Under the pieces are notes generated by a model, which was given only the letters and a program-made list of their open reading frames with translations, was not told the origin of the DNA and did not search any database. The position numbers and the translations under genes are program-made. Source: Neurospora intermedia (taxonomy: Eukaryota; Ascomycota; Sordariomycetes; Sordariales; Sordariaceae). From it: a DNA stretch of 64,000 bases. Below, in pieces: positions 24,701 through 35,492 of the stretch. The stretch spans positions 1,612,001 through 1,676,000 of the forward strand of contig BTPP01000008.1 of the NCBI GenBank assembly GCA_037102815.1, in the 5' to 3' direction. Every line of letters begins with the position of its first letter. Positions within the stretch are counted from its first letter, which is position 1.

Positions 24701-27700
24701 ACACCTGGGACTACAGCGGCACCGTCTTCAACGAGTCTCGCGTCAGTGTCGAGTGGCGCAACCGCAAGTATCCCCGCCACGACCTGCTCGGCTCTCAAGT
24801 CCACGGCGGCAATGGCATCTCCACCAACTGGAGGAACGTCGTCAAGGCCAAGGACATTCCCTGGATGGAGGGCCACAAGCTCGACACCACCACCGTCTTC
24901 CCGGCCGCTGGCTACCTCGCCATGGCGGTTGAAGCCATGTGCCAGGTTGCCGACGTGACCAAGGAGCAAGAGCCTGCGCTCAGCCTGCGCAACGTCAACA
25001 TCACCAAGGCCCTGACTCTCGGCAGCGAAGAGACCGACGCCGGCGTCGAGCTGTTCACCACGCTCTACCCCGCCCAGCTCCCCGGCGGCGCCACCGACGC
25101 AGGCTGGTACCAGTTCAACATCAGCTCCTACACTAACGGCACAGCCACCACGCACGCCAACGGTCTCGTCAAGATTGACTCCGCCCCCGCTCCGCTGGAG
25201 GTCAGCCTGCCCATCGTGCCGTCCACCATGGAGCCCCAAGCGCCGCGCACGTGGTACGGCAAGTTCGCCAAGGGCGGGCTCAACTTCCAGGGCCAGTTCC
25301 AATCCCTTACCGAGATCCAGAACCCCCGCAAGAAGGAGAACCCGCACACGCTGGCCAAGACAGAGCTCCGCCAGGGCGGTGGCAGCGGCCCTTCGACCGA
25401 GTCGGAGTACCTTATCCACCCGATCACGATCGATGCCCTCTTCCAGGCGGGTATCATTGCTAGTACCTCTGGTGTTGTCCGCGAGTTGCGCGCTAAGGTG
25501 CCTGTTCACATCGAGGAAATGCACCTCCGCGCTCCGGTTGGCGGGCAAAAGGAGCTCAAGGTTAATGCCACCTCTGAGGCGGTTGGTTTCGGTACCATCC
25601 GTGTTGATGGCGAGCTGTTCGATGACGAGGGACGGGTCTTCCTCCAGATCAACCGGTGCAGACAGGTCTCTTACCAGAGCGGCATCCAGCAGGAGGCGGG
25701 TGATGAGCGTCACCCCATGCTTCGTGTTGTCTGGAAGCCGGATGTAACTAGGCTTGGAGCCGGTGATGCGGAGGAGTTCTCGCAGTACATTGAGCAGTAT
25801 GCTGCCAAGTCTGAGAGCAAGGTTGATGATGCTACCGTTCGCTTGGGAGCTGCTCTTGATCTTTTGATCCACAAGCACCCCAGACTTCGCATCTTGAATC
25901 TCGATGTCAACTTGAACGAGTTCCTCGTTGACATCCTCCGTCTCGAGACCGACTTCAAGAAGTGCAAGACTCTGGTCAGCGGCTCTTACTCCGAAGATGG
26001 CACCCTCACCTTTGAGGACCTTACCAACGAAGGCAAGACCTCCACCGCCGCTCAAGTCTTTGACGTCGTCATCCTCGGCTCCAAGGCCCAGGACCTTGAA
26101 GCCGCCAAGGAGCTCGTTGACGAGAACGGTTCCATCATCGTGAACGGTTCCCCTGCCGATGCCGACAAGCTCCAAACTCTCGGTTTCACCACCCTCCAAG
26201 CCCCCTCCGGCACGATCCTCGCCCAAACCCCCCAGGAGATCACCGCCAAGCAGCAAAAGACTCTCCACAAGCAGGTCCTCATCGTCGAGCGCAATGCCGA
26301 CCACGTCCTCAACAGCGCCATCGCCGCCCAGGCCAAGAAGATCACTGGTCTCGAGGCCAAGCGGATCCCGCTTGAGAGCGTCACCGCCGACATCATCGCG
26401 GCGCACACCCGCGTCATTTCCACCATCGAGCTCGAGAACCCCGTTCTCTCGCGTGTCACGGAGGACGAGATGAAGCATATCAAGACTTTGACTGATAACT
26501 GCACCAACCTTGTCTGGGTCACCGGCGGCCGTCTCTTCCAGTCTGCTTCGCCCGAACACGCTGTGGTCTACGGTCTCTCCCGTGCGCTGATGCTTGAGCA
26601 GCCATCGCTCCGCTTCTTTGTGGTCGACGTTGACCATGAGGGTACCCCTGTTGAGAGGTCGGCTAAGCACGTCGTTGAGGTTCTTCAGCAGGCTCTTATC
26701 GAGGCGGATCCTGACTACGAGTTTGTCCAGAACGCTGGGCTGCTCCATGTCAGCCGCTTTGTCCCTGAGGAGACTCTCAATAGGGTGTTCCGTGAGAAGC
26801 AGGGCGCTGAGAAGCTTGCTTTGCCGCTTAAAGATGCCAGACCCTTCCGCCTTGGTACCGACATGGTCGGCCAGATTGACTCCATCTTCTTCCGCCGTGA
26901 GGAAGCCAAGGATGTCCAGCTGGCTGATGGCCACGTTGAGGTCTCCGTCAAGGCTGTGGGCTTGAACACCAAGGATCTCCAAGCCATCAACGGCGACGGT
27001 GACAACACCAGCGGCTCCTTCTGTACTTCGCAGTACACTGCTGTTGTCACCACGGTCGGCGCCGGTGTCGAGAACCTCGCTGTCGGTGATCGTGTCGTCG
27101 TCATGGCACCCGGTTACTTTGCCACAACCGAAAGTGTTCCGGCCTGGGCTTGCCAGAAGCTGGCCGACAACGAGGACTTCACGACCCTGTCTAGCGTTCC
27201 TCTCCAGCTCAGCACCGCCATCTATGCCGTCAACAACCGTGCTCACGTCCAAGCTGGCGAGTCCGTTCTCGTCATCACTGGAAGCGACATCGCCGCTGAC
27301 CAGGCCGCCATCCGCGTCGCTCAACTCGCCGGTGCCCAAGTGTTCGCCGTTGGTGAAAGCACCAACCTGCCCTCCGAGCGCGTCTTCACCAAGGGTGACA
27401 AGGCTCTCGTTGCCAAGCTGCTCAAGGCCACTGAAGGCTGCGGGGTCGATGTCGTCCTCAACTTTGCCAACGATGCTGCCCCTATCTCCAGCATTGGCAG
27501 CATCTTCGCCGACTGTGGACGTCTTGTGCATGTCGGCAAGTCCAGTCTCGCTGAGGCCATTGCTACCGACTCGACCCTCTTCCGCAAGAGTGTCACCGTC
27601 ACGACCTTTGACATTGCCAACATCCTGTCTCTCAAGACCGCTGCTGGACAGAAGATCCGGTCCCAGCTCTTGGCTGACAGCATCACGCTCTACCGCCAGG

Positions 27701-29084
27701 GCGAGCTCAACCTTGCCTCCTCTCCCAAGGTCTTTGACGTCTCCGAGGTCCGCGACGCCTTCCGCGCACTGGCTGCCAAGGGCCACTCTGGCTCAGTCGT
27801 GGTCTCCCTCGAGAACGAGGCCTCACTTGTTCCCACTCTTCCGCTCAAGTATGACACCGTCCTCAGCCCGGAGAAGAGCTACCTCCTTGTTGGCTGCCTC
27901 GGTGGTCTCGGTCGGTCCATGTCCAAGTGGATGCTTGCTCGTGGTGCTCGCAAGTTTGTGTTTATGGGCCGTAGCGGTACGGACAGGGCTCCTGCTCGTC
28001 GCTTGGTCGAGGATCTTGAGCTTGCTGGTGCGCAGGTGACGGTGGTTCGTGGTGATGTTATCAACATGGAGGATGTTGAGTTGGCTGTCAATGGTATCGA
28101 TGGACCGATTGGCGGTGTTATTCAGGCTGCTATGGGTCTTGATGTGAGTTTCACTCCTCCTTTTTCGATGCTGATGAAGCAAATACTAACCGGCAACTCC
28201 CCCCGAAACAGGAAGCTCTCTTCACCACCATGCCCCGCGACTACTGGCTCACCGGCCTCAAGCCCAAGATCGTCGGCTCGTGGAACCTGCACAACGCCAT
28301 CCGCGGCCGCGACTCCGAGCTCGACTTCTTCCTCATGACTTCCTCCATCTCCGGCAGCGTCGGCACCGCCACCGAGTCCAACTACTGCTCGGCCAACTAC
28401 TTCCTCGACGTCTTCGCGCGCCACCGCCACTCCCTCGGTTTGCCTGCCACGTCCATCGGTCTGGGCATGATTTCCGAGGTCGGCTACCTGCACGAGAACC
28501 CCGAGATCGAAGCCATGCTCCTCCGCAAGGGTATCCAAGCCATCAACGAAGACGAAATGCTGCAAATCATCGACGCCTCCCTGGCCACCCCCACTGCTGT
28601 CCCCGGTAGCTACGACGAGCTCGCCCGCGCCCACGTCCTCACCGGTCTCGAGCCTCTTGGCCTCAAGGAGCTGCGCGCCAAGGGCTTCGAGGGCACCTCC
28701 CCCGTGCTCGGTGACCCGCGCGCTTCTCTCCTGTCCGCCGCGCTCGACGAGTCCACGGATGCGGCCAGCAGCAACGCAGCGAGCGGTATGCCCGCCGAAG
28801 TCGCCGAGGCCATTGCCACGGGCGCCTCGGTGGAGGACGCCGTCCTCAAGATGATCTCCAAGAAGTTCTCCAACTTGGTGCTGATTCCCGAGGACAAGCT
28901 GAACCTGACCAAGCCGATCAGCGAGGTGGGCGTGGACAGCATGTTGGCTGCCGAGTTTAGGGCGTGGATCTTCCAGGCTTTCAAGGTGGATGTGCCCTAC
29001 TTGACACTGTTGTCGGCGGCGGCTACGCTGACCTTGTTGTCGGAGCTGATTACGAAGAAGATGATGGAGGCTCAGGATGCTTGA
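21793..29084 (+). CDS. srdA: highly reducing polyketide synthase SrdA
   Basis: Exons 21793-21949, 22025-28143 and 28212-29084 (introns of 75 and 68 bp) give 2,382 aa. Order: KS with Cys217 in DTACSSS; malonyl-CoA acyltransferase with Ser672 in GHSSGE; dehydratase with His1003 in EGHKLDTTTVFP and Asp1189 in HPITIDALFQ; a degenerate methyltransferase-like linker with no SAM glycine motif; an enoylreductase-like region; ketoreductase with GCLGGLG near 2009, Ser2137 and Tyr2150; and ACP with phosphopantetheine Ser2335 in GVDSM. There is no thioesterase or reductive release domain. The ER has ITGSDIAADQAA where active enzymes carry an AGGVGQAA-type loop, so it is probably inactive. Recalled product: a C12 chain from one acetyl-CoA and five malonyl-CoA, released as an aldehyde towards sordarial. 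Confidence 0.93.
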
Positions 29085-29781
29085 GGGGTACCATAGTTGT
29101 TTGATTGAAGATTTGGGTGAGAGTTGGATGGTTCAGATTGCTACATTTTCCCGTTGATTATTCTTTTCTGTTCTCCCTTCCTTTTGTATGGCGTTCAAAG
29201 AACACGGTTTGACACTTGGGAGGAGTGATGAATGTTGGTGGTCACAGTCATGATGATTTGTCTCTTTTTCTTTCTAGACCGCAATGCTTTTGGTCGCTGT
29301 TGGTTTCGATGTGCGCTTTCGTCTCTCGTACTCTGTGTTCAGCGTTTGCCTTTGTATAGATCTAGATCTATTGTCATCAAGTTCGTTATCTTCAATGCAG
29401 AAATATTTGAATTAACCAGTGCCAACAATCTTGTTGGTTTGACGTTTAAATTGCAGGGTGATGTCAAGGAGCAAAATAGGGTAGGAGCAAACGAAGGGCA
29501 ACCGAGACTGAGCCGTGTGCCGATTGGCAGTTGCGATGTTTTGTAGAACCCACTCTGCTGCTGGCAGAACTGGCGGCTCTTCCTTCGCCAGCTGCTGTCA
29601 GCTGCAATGTTGAGCTTTGGTCTTGTCTTGGCAAATCGGTGCCACCAAAATGACGCTCAAGACAGGAGTTCGTCCCAAGAACTAAAATGTTTCATGCTTC
29701 ACGATTCAAGTCCAGACGGACAAGAACGGGAATTGAAGTCAGGACACCACTTCAGAGGCTGGCCTCAAACCAACACCCCCA
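29085..29781. other. intergenic, srdA 3' flank
   Basis: T-rich downstream sequence of srdA and the short leader of the next gene. No other feature seen. Confidence 0.5.
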
Positions 29782-30393
29782 ATGCCCGACTTTGACAAGC
29801 AGAGCTACTGGCACCAACGTTTCGAGTCGGAGACGGCCTTTGAATGGCTGATCCCGTCGTCTACGTTCATGCCCCTTCTTGAGGCTTTTCTCAACGAGTT
29901 GCCCGGTTCTGATGCCAGAATCCTGCATCTGGGTTTTGGCACGAGTGACTTGCAAGTCCAGCTGCGGACGCGTGGGTTTGTTAACATTACCAATGTTGAC
30001 TATGAGCCTTTGGCGATAGAAAGAGGCCGGCACCTCGAGATGACGGCGTTTGGCGATGTGACGATGCAATACATCACTGCTGATGCTACAAATCTCGCTT
30101 CTGTTCCCAAGATATCTTCCCAGAAGTACCACCTTGTCGTCGACAAGAGCACAGCTGATGCTATCTCTTGCGCAGGTGATGATGCGGTTTTGGCTATGGC
30201 CCAAGGCATTCACCAGACTCTGGCCGATGACGGTGTTTGGATCTCGGTGAGCTACTCGGCCTTCCGGTATGACAATCCGCAGTTGCCGTTTGACGTCAAG
30301 GTCATCGCCAGAATTCCAACCGCCAAGGCGAGGGCGACTGATCCAGATATCTATCACTATTGCTACCTCCTACGTCCGAAACCCAAGGTGTAG
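29782..30393 (+). CDS. class I SAM-dependent methyltransferase, eEF1A-lysine-methyltransferase-like
   Basis: Intronless, 203 aa. Starts FDKQSYWHQRFESETAFEWL, the YW..RF....FEW signature of METTL13/EEF1AKMT4-type protein methyltransferases. It is followed by motif I (ILHLGFGTSDL), an acidic loop (NVDYEP) and the post-motif VVDKSTADAI (DKGT-like). These enzymes typically methylate lysines or the N-terminus of translation elongation factor 1A. It lies 698 bp downstream of srdA in the same direction, but the family argues against a role in polyketide tailoring. It probably marks the right border of the cluster. The first glycine of motif I is replaced (LGFGT, not GCGN), so cofactor affinity may differ. 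Confidence 0.8.
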   Translation: MPDFDKQSYWHQRFESETAFEWLIPSSTFMPLLEAFLNELPGSDARILHLGFGTSDLQVQLRTRGFVNITNVDYEPLAIERGRHLEMTAFGDVTMQYITADATNLASVPKISSQKYHLVVDKSTADAISCAGDDAVLAMAQGIHQTLADDGVWISVSYSAFRYDNPQLPFDVKVIARIPTAKARATDPDIYHYCYLLRPKPKV

Positions 30394-30984
30394 ATGGAGA
30401 CGGCATCGGCAGTAGTATATTGAATTTGGCTACATGCACCAACGACCCGTCACAGGGTAGCACAGCAATCTCGGCCGATGCACTCGGTCTTCCCGGAGCC
30501 GCCCACGAGTTTTGGGTTCGTGCATGCCCCCTTTCACCTCGATTATAGACCCGAAAAAGGAAATCTCGGAAGACCGTTGGCAGAGCTCCGATCTGCCAAG
30601 AGTTCCGATCCGGGCTAGAAAGGGATGCGAGACTGGGGATTCGGAAAGTCGGAAAGCGGACCGATCGTATTCTGGCATCTAGCGAGATTTCGCAGGGCCA
30701 CGCTGGGGTCTTGAAACAATGGCTTGGCTTCAAGTCAGGCAGGAAAATCCGGGGAAAAGCGCTATCTACCATGAGGGAGACATCGTTTCCAGCTTTATGG
30801 GCACCAACGAACTGCGGGAATTTCGCATCGCGTTCGAAAAGTTTCAAAAACCAGGATGGCCTAGGCGCTCAGCCAATCATACAGGGAGGCGGTACTGCCA
30901 TCCGAGATATCAAGGGAAAAGGGGCGGCAGTATACCGAAGGCCTAGAATCTCAAAGACGTCGAGGACGGCGGATGGTAGACGAG

Positions 30985-30990
30985 TATAAG
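30985..30990 (+). promoter_or_regulatory. candidate TATA box of the AA9 LPMO gene
   Basis: TATAAG, 131 bases upstream of the ATG, just before a C/A-rich leader. Confidence 0.4.
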
Positions 30991-31057
30991 TGCTGCCAAT
31001 TCCCGTCACCTTCTCGAGTTTTCATTCCATTGTGACACCAACCAACCAGCACAACGA

Positions 31058-31114
31058 CCTACCCATAGTCACTCCTTAACAACAGCCCTACCCATAGTCA
31101 CTCTTTAACAACAG
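31058..31114 (+). repeat. tandem 28-bp duplication in LPMO 5' leader
   Basis: Two adjacent copies (31058-31085 and 31087-31114) of a unit beginning CCTACCCATAGTCACT and ending AACAACAG differ at one C/T position. The second copy ends 6 bases before the start codon. Confidence 0.9.
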
Positions 31115-31120
31115 TCCAAC

Positions 31121-32268
31121 ATGAAGACCGGAAGCATCCTCGCGGCCCTCGTGGCCTCGGCCAGCGCCCACACCATCTTCCAGAAGGTGTCCGTCAACGG
31201 TGCCGATCAGGGCCAGCTCAAGGGCATCCGTGCTCCTGCCAACAACAACCCCGTCACCGACGTCATGTCCTCTGACATTATCTGCAACGCTGTTACGATG
31301 AAAGATAGCAACGTCCTTACCGTTCCGGCTGGTGCCAAGGTTGGACACTTTTGGGGACACGAGATTGGCGGTGCTGCCGGCCCCAATGACGCTGACAACC
31401 CGATTGCTGCTTCTCACAAGGGTAAGTTTCCGCCCACATTCTTCTTACCATATGGCTTTGGACGGTCCGCTAACGTGTCTTTCTTCCAGGTCCCATCATC
31501 GTCTACCTCGCCAAGGTCGACAACGCCGCCACCACCGGCACCTCCGGGCTCAAGTGGTTTAAGGTCGCCGAAGCCGGCCTTAGCAACGGCAAGTGGGCCG
31601 TCGATGACCTGATCGCCAACGATGGCTGGTCCTACTTCGACATGCCGACCTGTATCGCTCCGGGCCAGTACCTCATGCGTGCCGAGCTCATTGCGCTGCA
31701 CAACGCCGGCTCGCAAGCCGGCGCGCAGTTCTACATTGGCTGCGCCCAGATCAACGTCACCGGCGGCGGCAGCGCCTCGCCTTCCAACACTGTCAGCTTC
31801 CCCGGTGCCTACTCGGCCTCCGACCCGGGTATCCTCATCAACATCTACGGCGGCAGCGGCAAGACCGACAACGGCGGCAAGCCGTACCAGATCCCCGGCC
31901 CCGCCCTGTTCACTTGCCCCGCTGGTGGCTCTGGTGGTTCCAGCCCTGCTCCTGCTACCACGGCTAGCACTCCCAAGCCTACCTCGGCTAGCGCCCCTAA
32001 GCCTGTCTCTACCACGGCTAGCACCCCTAAGCCTACCAGCGGCAGTGGCTCGGGTACCGGCGCTGCTCATAGTACAAAGTGCGGTGGTTCCAAGCCTGCT
32101 GCTACTACCAAGGCTAGCAACCCCCAGCCTACCAACGGTGGTAACTCGGCTGTCCGCGCTGCTGCTCTTTATGGACAGTGCGGTGGTAAGGGCTGGACTG
32201 GCCCTACCTCTTGCGCTTCGGGAACTTGCAAGTTCTCGAACGATTGGTACAGCCAGTGCCTCCCTTAA
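31121..32268 (+). CDS. gh61-3: AA9 lytic polysaccharide monooxygenase with CBM1 (NcLPMO9C-like)
   Basis: Exons 31121-31421 and 31490-32268 (68-bp intron, GTAAGT/CCAG) give 359 aa. A 16-residue signal peptide ends ASA and leaves His17 as the mature N-terminus, the copper histidine-brace residue. The second brace His is in [11 protein letters not shown], and the axial Tyr is in [11 protein letters not shown] Thr/Ser/Pro/Lys-rich linker (about residues 265-325) leads to a C-terminal fungal cellulose-binding module ([11 protein letters not shown]...[13 protein letters not shown]). It is a secreted copper enzyme cleaving cellulose and, for NcLPMO9C, also xyloglucan and soluble cello-oligosaccharides by C4 oxidation. 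It matches my memory of N. crassa NCU02916 nearly residue for residue, with a few differences, so the strain or species may not be the reference. Confidence 0.95.
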
Positions 32269-35200
32269 ATGGGTGAAGTTGGTCTGAGGCTCTGCGGTTG
32301 AAGAAAGAATGGTGGTGGTGGTGGGGAAGTGCCGAGTGTGGTCACTTCAGCCTGAGTTGTCGAGATGAAAATTGGTCACGATAATTCGGCTAAAACAAAT
32401 AGGAAATTTTTGGGCATTTTTGGGGGGATCAATTAGCGCTTGCACTTACTTTAACGACATACTTCTGCTGTATATATCTTAGCAAGTATATAAACACCAC
32501 TATTGAACATGTGGCATACGTACCGAGTCCCCGAGCTGCTGTTTCGACGTTTCGGTGACGTAACTCGTTGTTTGCTTGGATTGAATGCCACCTTCGTGAG
32601 TTCGGCCAAGAGTGTTTCCCAGACCTTGACTGGCCTTAACAGAAACGTATACTGTGTGCAGCATCTCCTGTTAGTGAAGCATCCCTCCCGCCCGGGAACC
32701 ATCCAAGCCATTCCAAGAACGACATGAAAACGATGTTCGGCCGAAACACAAAACAATCATTGCCTGTTCAATAGCATCTTACCTGCTTTCATCATCCTCC
32801 TTCTCTTGAGATCTCCATTTTTCTCGAGTTACACAACCATCTCAGAGATTGATCACCAAACGCAACCAACCGCGAAGATGTGACAACTTGAACATGAAAC
32901 AACCCACTCAAGAATCCTTTGATCCCTAAACAATCTTTATTAATTCGAGAGCTCATCTTTGAACAATCCGATCACTCCTCACTCAATAGCATCCTTCATC
33001 AAAGAGATAAGACGGTGGTCAGACGTTCCATGAGTCCCCTTGTTTTGTTTCACGCTATCGAATTGCTTGCAGGGTGCCAGACCGATACATATTGGGAGCC
33101 GCACGGGCCACTGCACGTTTTGTTTCCCGGCCCATCACTTCTTCTCTTGTCGGTTGTCTCGTCTTCTCGGCGCCACGTTTCTCAACGCGGCAACATGGCT
33201 TGTTGGGAGCGGCAGGGGAGGGGCGGCAGAGAATGCAACGCTGAAAGGACAAAGAGAATGTCTGTGAGTTTGTTCAAAGTCTGGATCATCACATTTGATA
33301 ATGAATTGATCACGCTCAGCTGGGTCCAAGCACCTCAACTCCAATAAACTCTGACTGTTCTGCTCACTCAGCTGGATGTCCAAAGGCGGTTGTGTGGTTG
33401 AGCGGCGCATTCGGCTCTGTCGGGTCGGTACCTAACCAGTCGTATATCTATGTACCACCACCGAAAATGCAGTGCTTATGGATGGATGGCTGACTGGCTT
33501 TGGCTGGAATAGATGGTCGATGGTTGCTACTAGATATGTATGTACTGTGTATTGAGCGAGAAATATTACCCTCGCTCAAATGGTTCTGAGACCTGCCGAG
33601 CGCACATGTTTAATGAACGTGGTTTAGATATGTATCGATCTTCGACAACTTCGAGAGAGACACTGTTGACTTAGACAGACATGACCGACGACAGACAGCG
33701 AAACGGAAAGATCGCCGCCGGTCCTCGGCAGTCTCCTCCGGGGGGAAACGCTGTCGAAGTCCCGGAAACTTGGAGAATTTTGCCCCACAATTGCACTTTT
33801 ACGGAAGTTGCACTGACTGACAACTCTTTGCTTTTTCAAGATATGTGTCTAGGCCAAATGTGCTTTGCAACCCAGAATGTAGTATTTCACCCCCCCAAAA
33901 AGCCCCGTTTTGGGCCAGTAGAGTTCCGAAAGGATATTCCCTGCAATAGTTGAGTATCTTCAATGATATGAAAGTTTTAACGACTTTCCTGATGAAGGGT
34001 GCGGAAAATCAGAGGCATTGCTAACTAACTCTACTGAGTTTCTGGAAGATATACCGAACTCCCTGTTCAAGATGGGAAATTTGAGACCTGCATAGACTGT
34101 CTTCATCTTCTTCTTCTTCTTCTTCTTTGCAGCGAGTGACTGGGCCGAGCCGTGTCTTGTCTTGGAAATCGGGCCGGCCTTGTGTTGAGTGGTGGACGAG
34201 GTCCGGGTGCCGGGCTCGTGGACACCTGCACCTCTTCTCCCCCGCACGACCATATGTGGACCCTTCGTTTCTTTTTACATTACATACTTACCGCTAGCGT
34301 ACTGCGTAGTACCGGTACAGCGAAGTGGAACTGTTGACGAAACCCCCCGGCCCCCGCGGACCCCCCACCACACCACACCGGTGATTTTCATTCCCACTGT
34401 CCAGTGTCGCTTTCCATTCCACAGCAGCAGCGGACTTGACAGGCCCGGGCAGGACGGACGGACAAAAGAATGGAGAAAGTGCCGACGAGAGTCCACTGCA
34501 GTCTCATATGTAAGATGGAGGTCACGATGTCCATACAACTGCACACACCCTTACGACCACAACCGGGCACCCACCCCAGGAACAGAAAGTGCCTGAACTC
34601 AAAGGTGATCGGTGGGCCGAATAAACCGGCCGGCCAATGGCAGGTTGAGGGGAAGAGGTTGCCTTTAACCACAAGCGGAAAGTGGACGGAGGCCAGGTAT
34701 CGCGATCTTCTATCTTATTGTGGGCTCAATGGGACTTGCGGCGGACGCAAAGCAGTCTCGCTTCAGGGGATAAAGAAGAAAAAGCCCGCAAGATATGATA
34801 ATTTGTTTGAAAGCGAAGTAACTTGAGAAAACTTGGACATGGCTGTTTTTTTCTTTTCTTTTTCTCTTTTTTTGCCTCCGCTGAAAATGACAAAAAAAAA
34901 AGATAGTTCTGACGATGGTGGAAATAGGCGAGTGCGACAGGTCCTACCATAGGTATTGGCCGTCGGTTTTGTGTAGCCATGACAGTCGTCTACATTCGAG
35001 GTCCCCATCTTCCAGCAACGCCAGGACGTCCCCAAGACGCCATCGACGCCGGTGGTTAGTCGGTCCCCGGGTGCAAAAGGCAACTGCAGGGAAGACGGGA
35101 GTTTGGCCGCCGCCAATCATCACGCCAATCCATCCCATCCACGGTACGCCATGCCACCTTCCCGATGGATTTTGGGGACATGCGGAACAAGGGTCCCGGT

Positions 35201-35492
35201 TCGGCTGTCACACACCACCCAATGGCACTTGACGATCCATATACCATGTAAGGTAAGCAATACAAAGCAACCGTGGGCATCAGTCAGATACTTAGATACA
35301 GCTACCGACGCTAGAGATCAGATTACACTAATACTCCAGTCCTCCCCCAGCGGGTCTCGACCTCGTGTCTGCCTTTTCCTTTCTGTCTTGTCCGGTTCCT
35401 CATCTGCTTCGTTGAACTGTCGGTGATACTCCATAGTACCCGGTACAACCGTAAATCGGTGTAGACAAGACCATCGGAGAGCAGTATTCCCC
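32269..35492. other. 3.2-kb intergenic region
   Basis: No supported gene. Contains a short CTT microsatellite (34102-34128), several A/T homopolymer runs and a C-rich stretch near 34345-34380. Short open frames in all six frames show no family resemblance. Confidence 0.55.
34102..34128 (+). repeat. CTT trinucleotide microsatellite
   Basis: A run of TTC/CTT units (about eight in a row) in non-coding DNA. Confidence 0.8.

Larger units (their letters stand above)
30394..31120. promoter_or_regulatory. upstream region of the AA9 LPMO gene
   Basis: Holds a CCAAT sequence near 30872, a TATAAG at 30985-30990 (131 bases before the ATG) and a tandem leader duplication at 31058-31114. A cellulose-responsive promoter is expected for this gene family, but no specific site is claimed. 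Confidence 0.45.

Noticed and set aside
22279-27786. Two very long antisense open frames (about 770 and 1,050 codons) opposite srdA
   Set aside because: They mirror the strongly biased, GC3-rich srdA codons; their translations are repetitive Gly/Val/Asp/Leu with no domain, while the sense strand carries all PKS motifs.
31414-32070. 218-codon minus-strand frame opposite the LPMO
   Set aside because: Arg/Gly/Ala-rich shadow of the repeat-like linker; the sense strand is a clear AA9-CBM1 enzyme.
32269-35492. Possible small genes among open frames of 60-140 codons
   Set aside because: No domain, no convincing start context or intron signals, and frames are open on both strands at similar rates.
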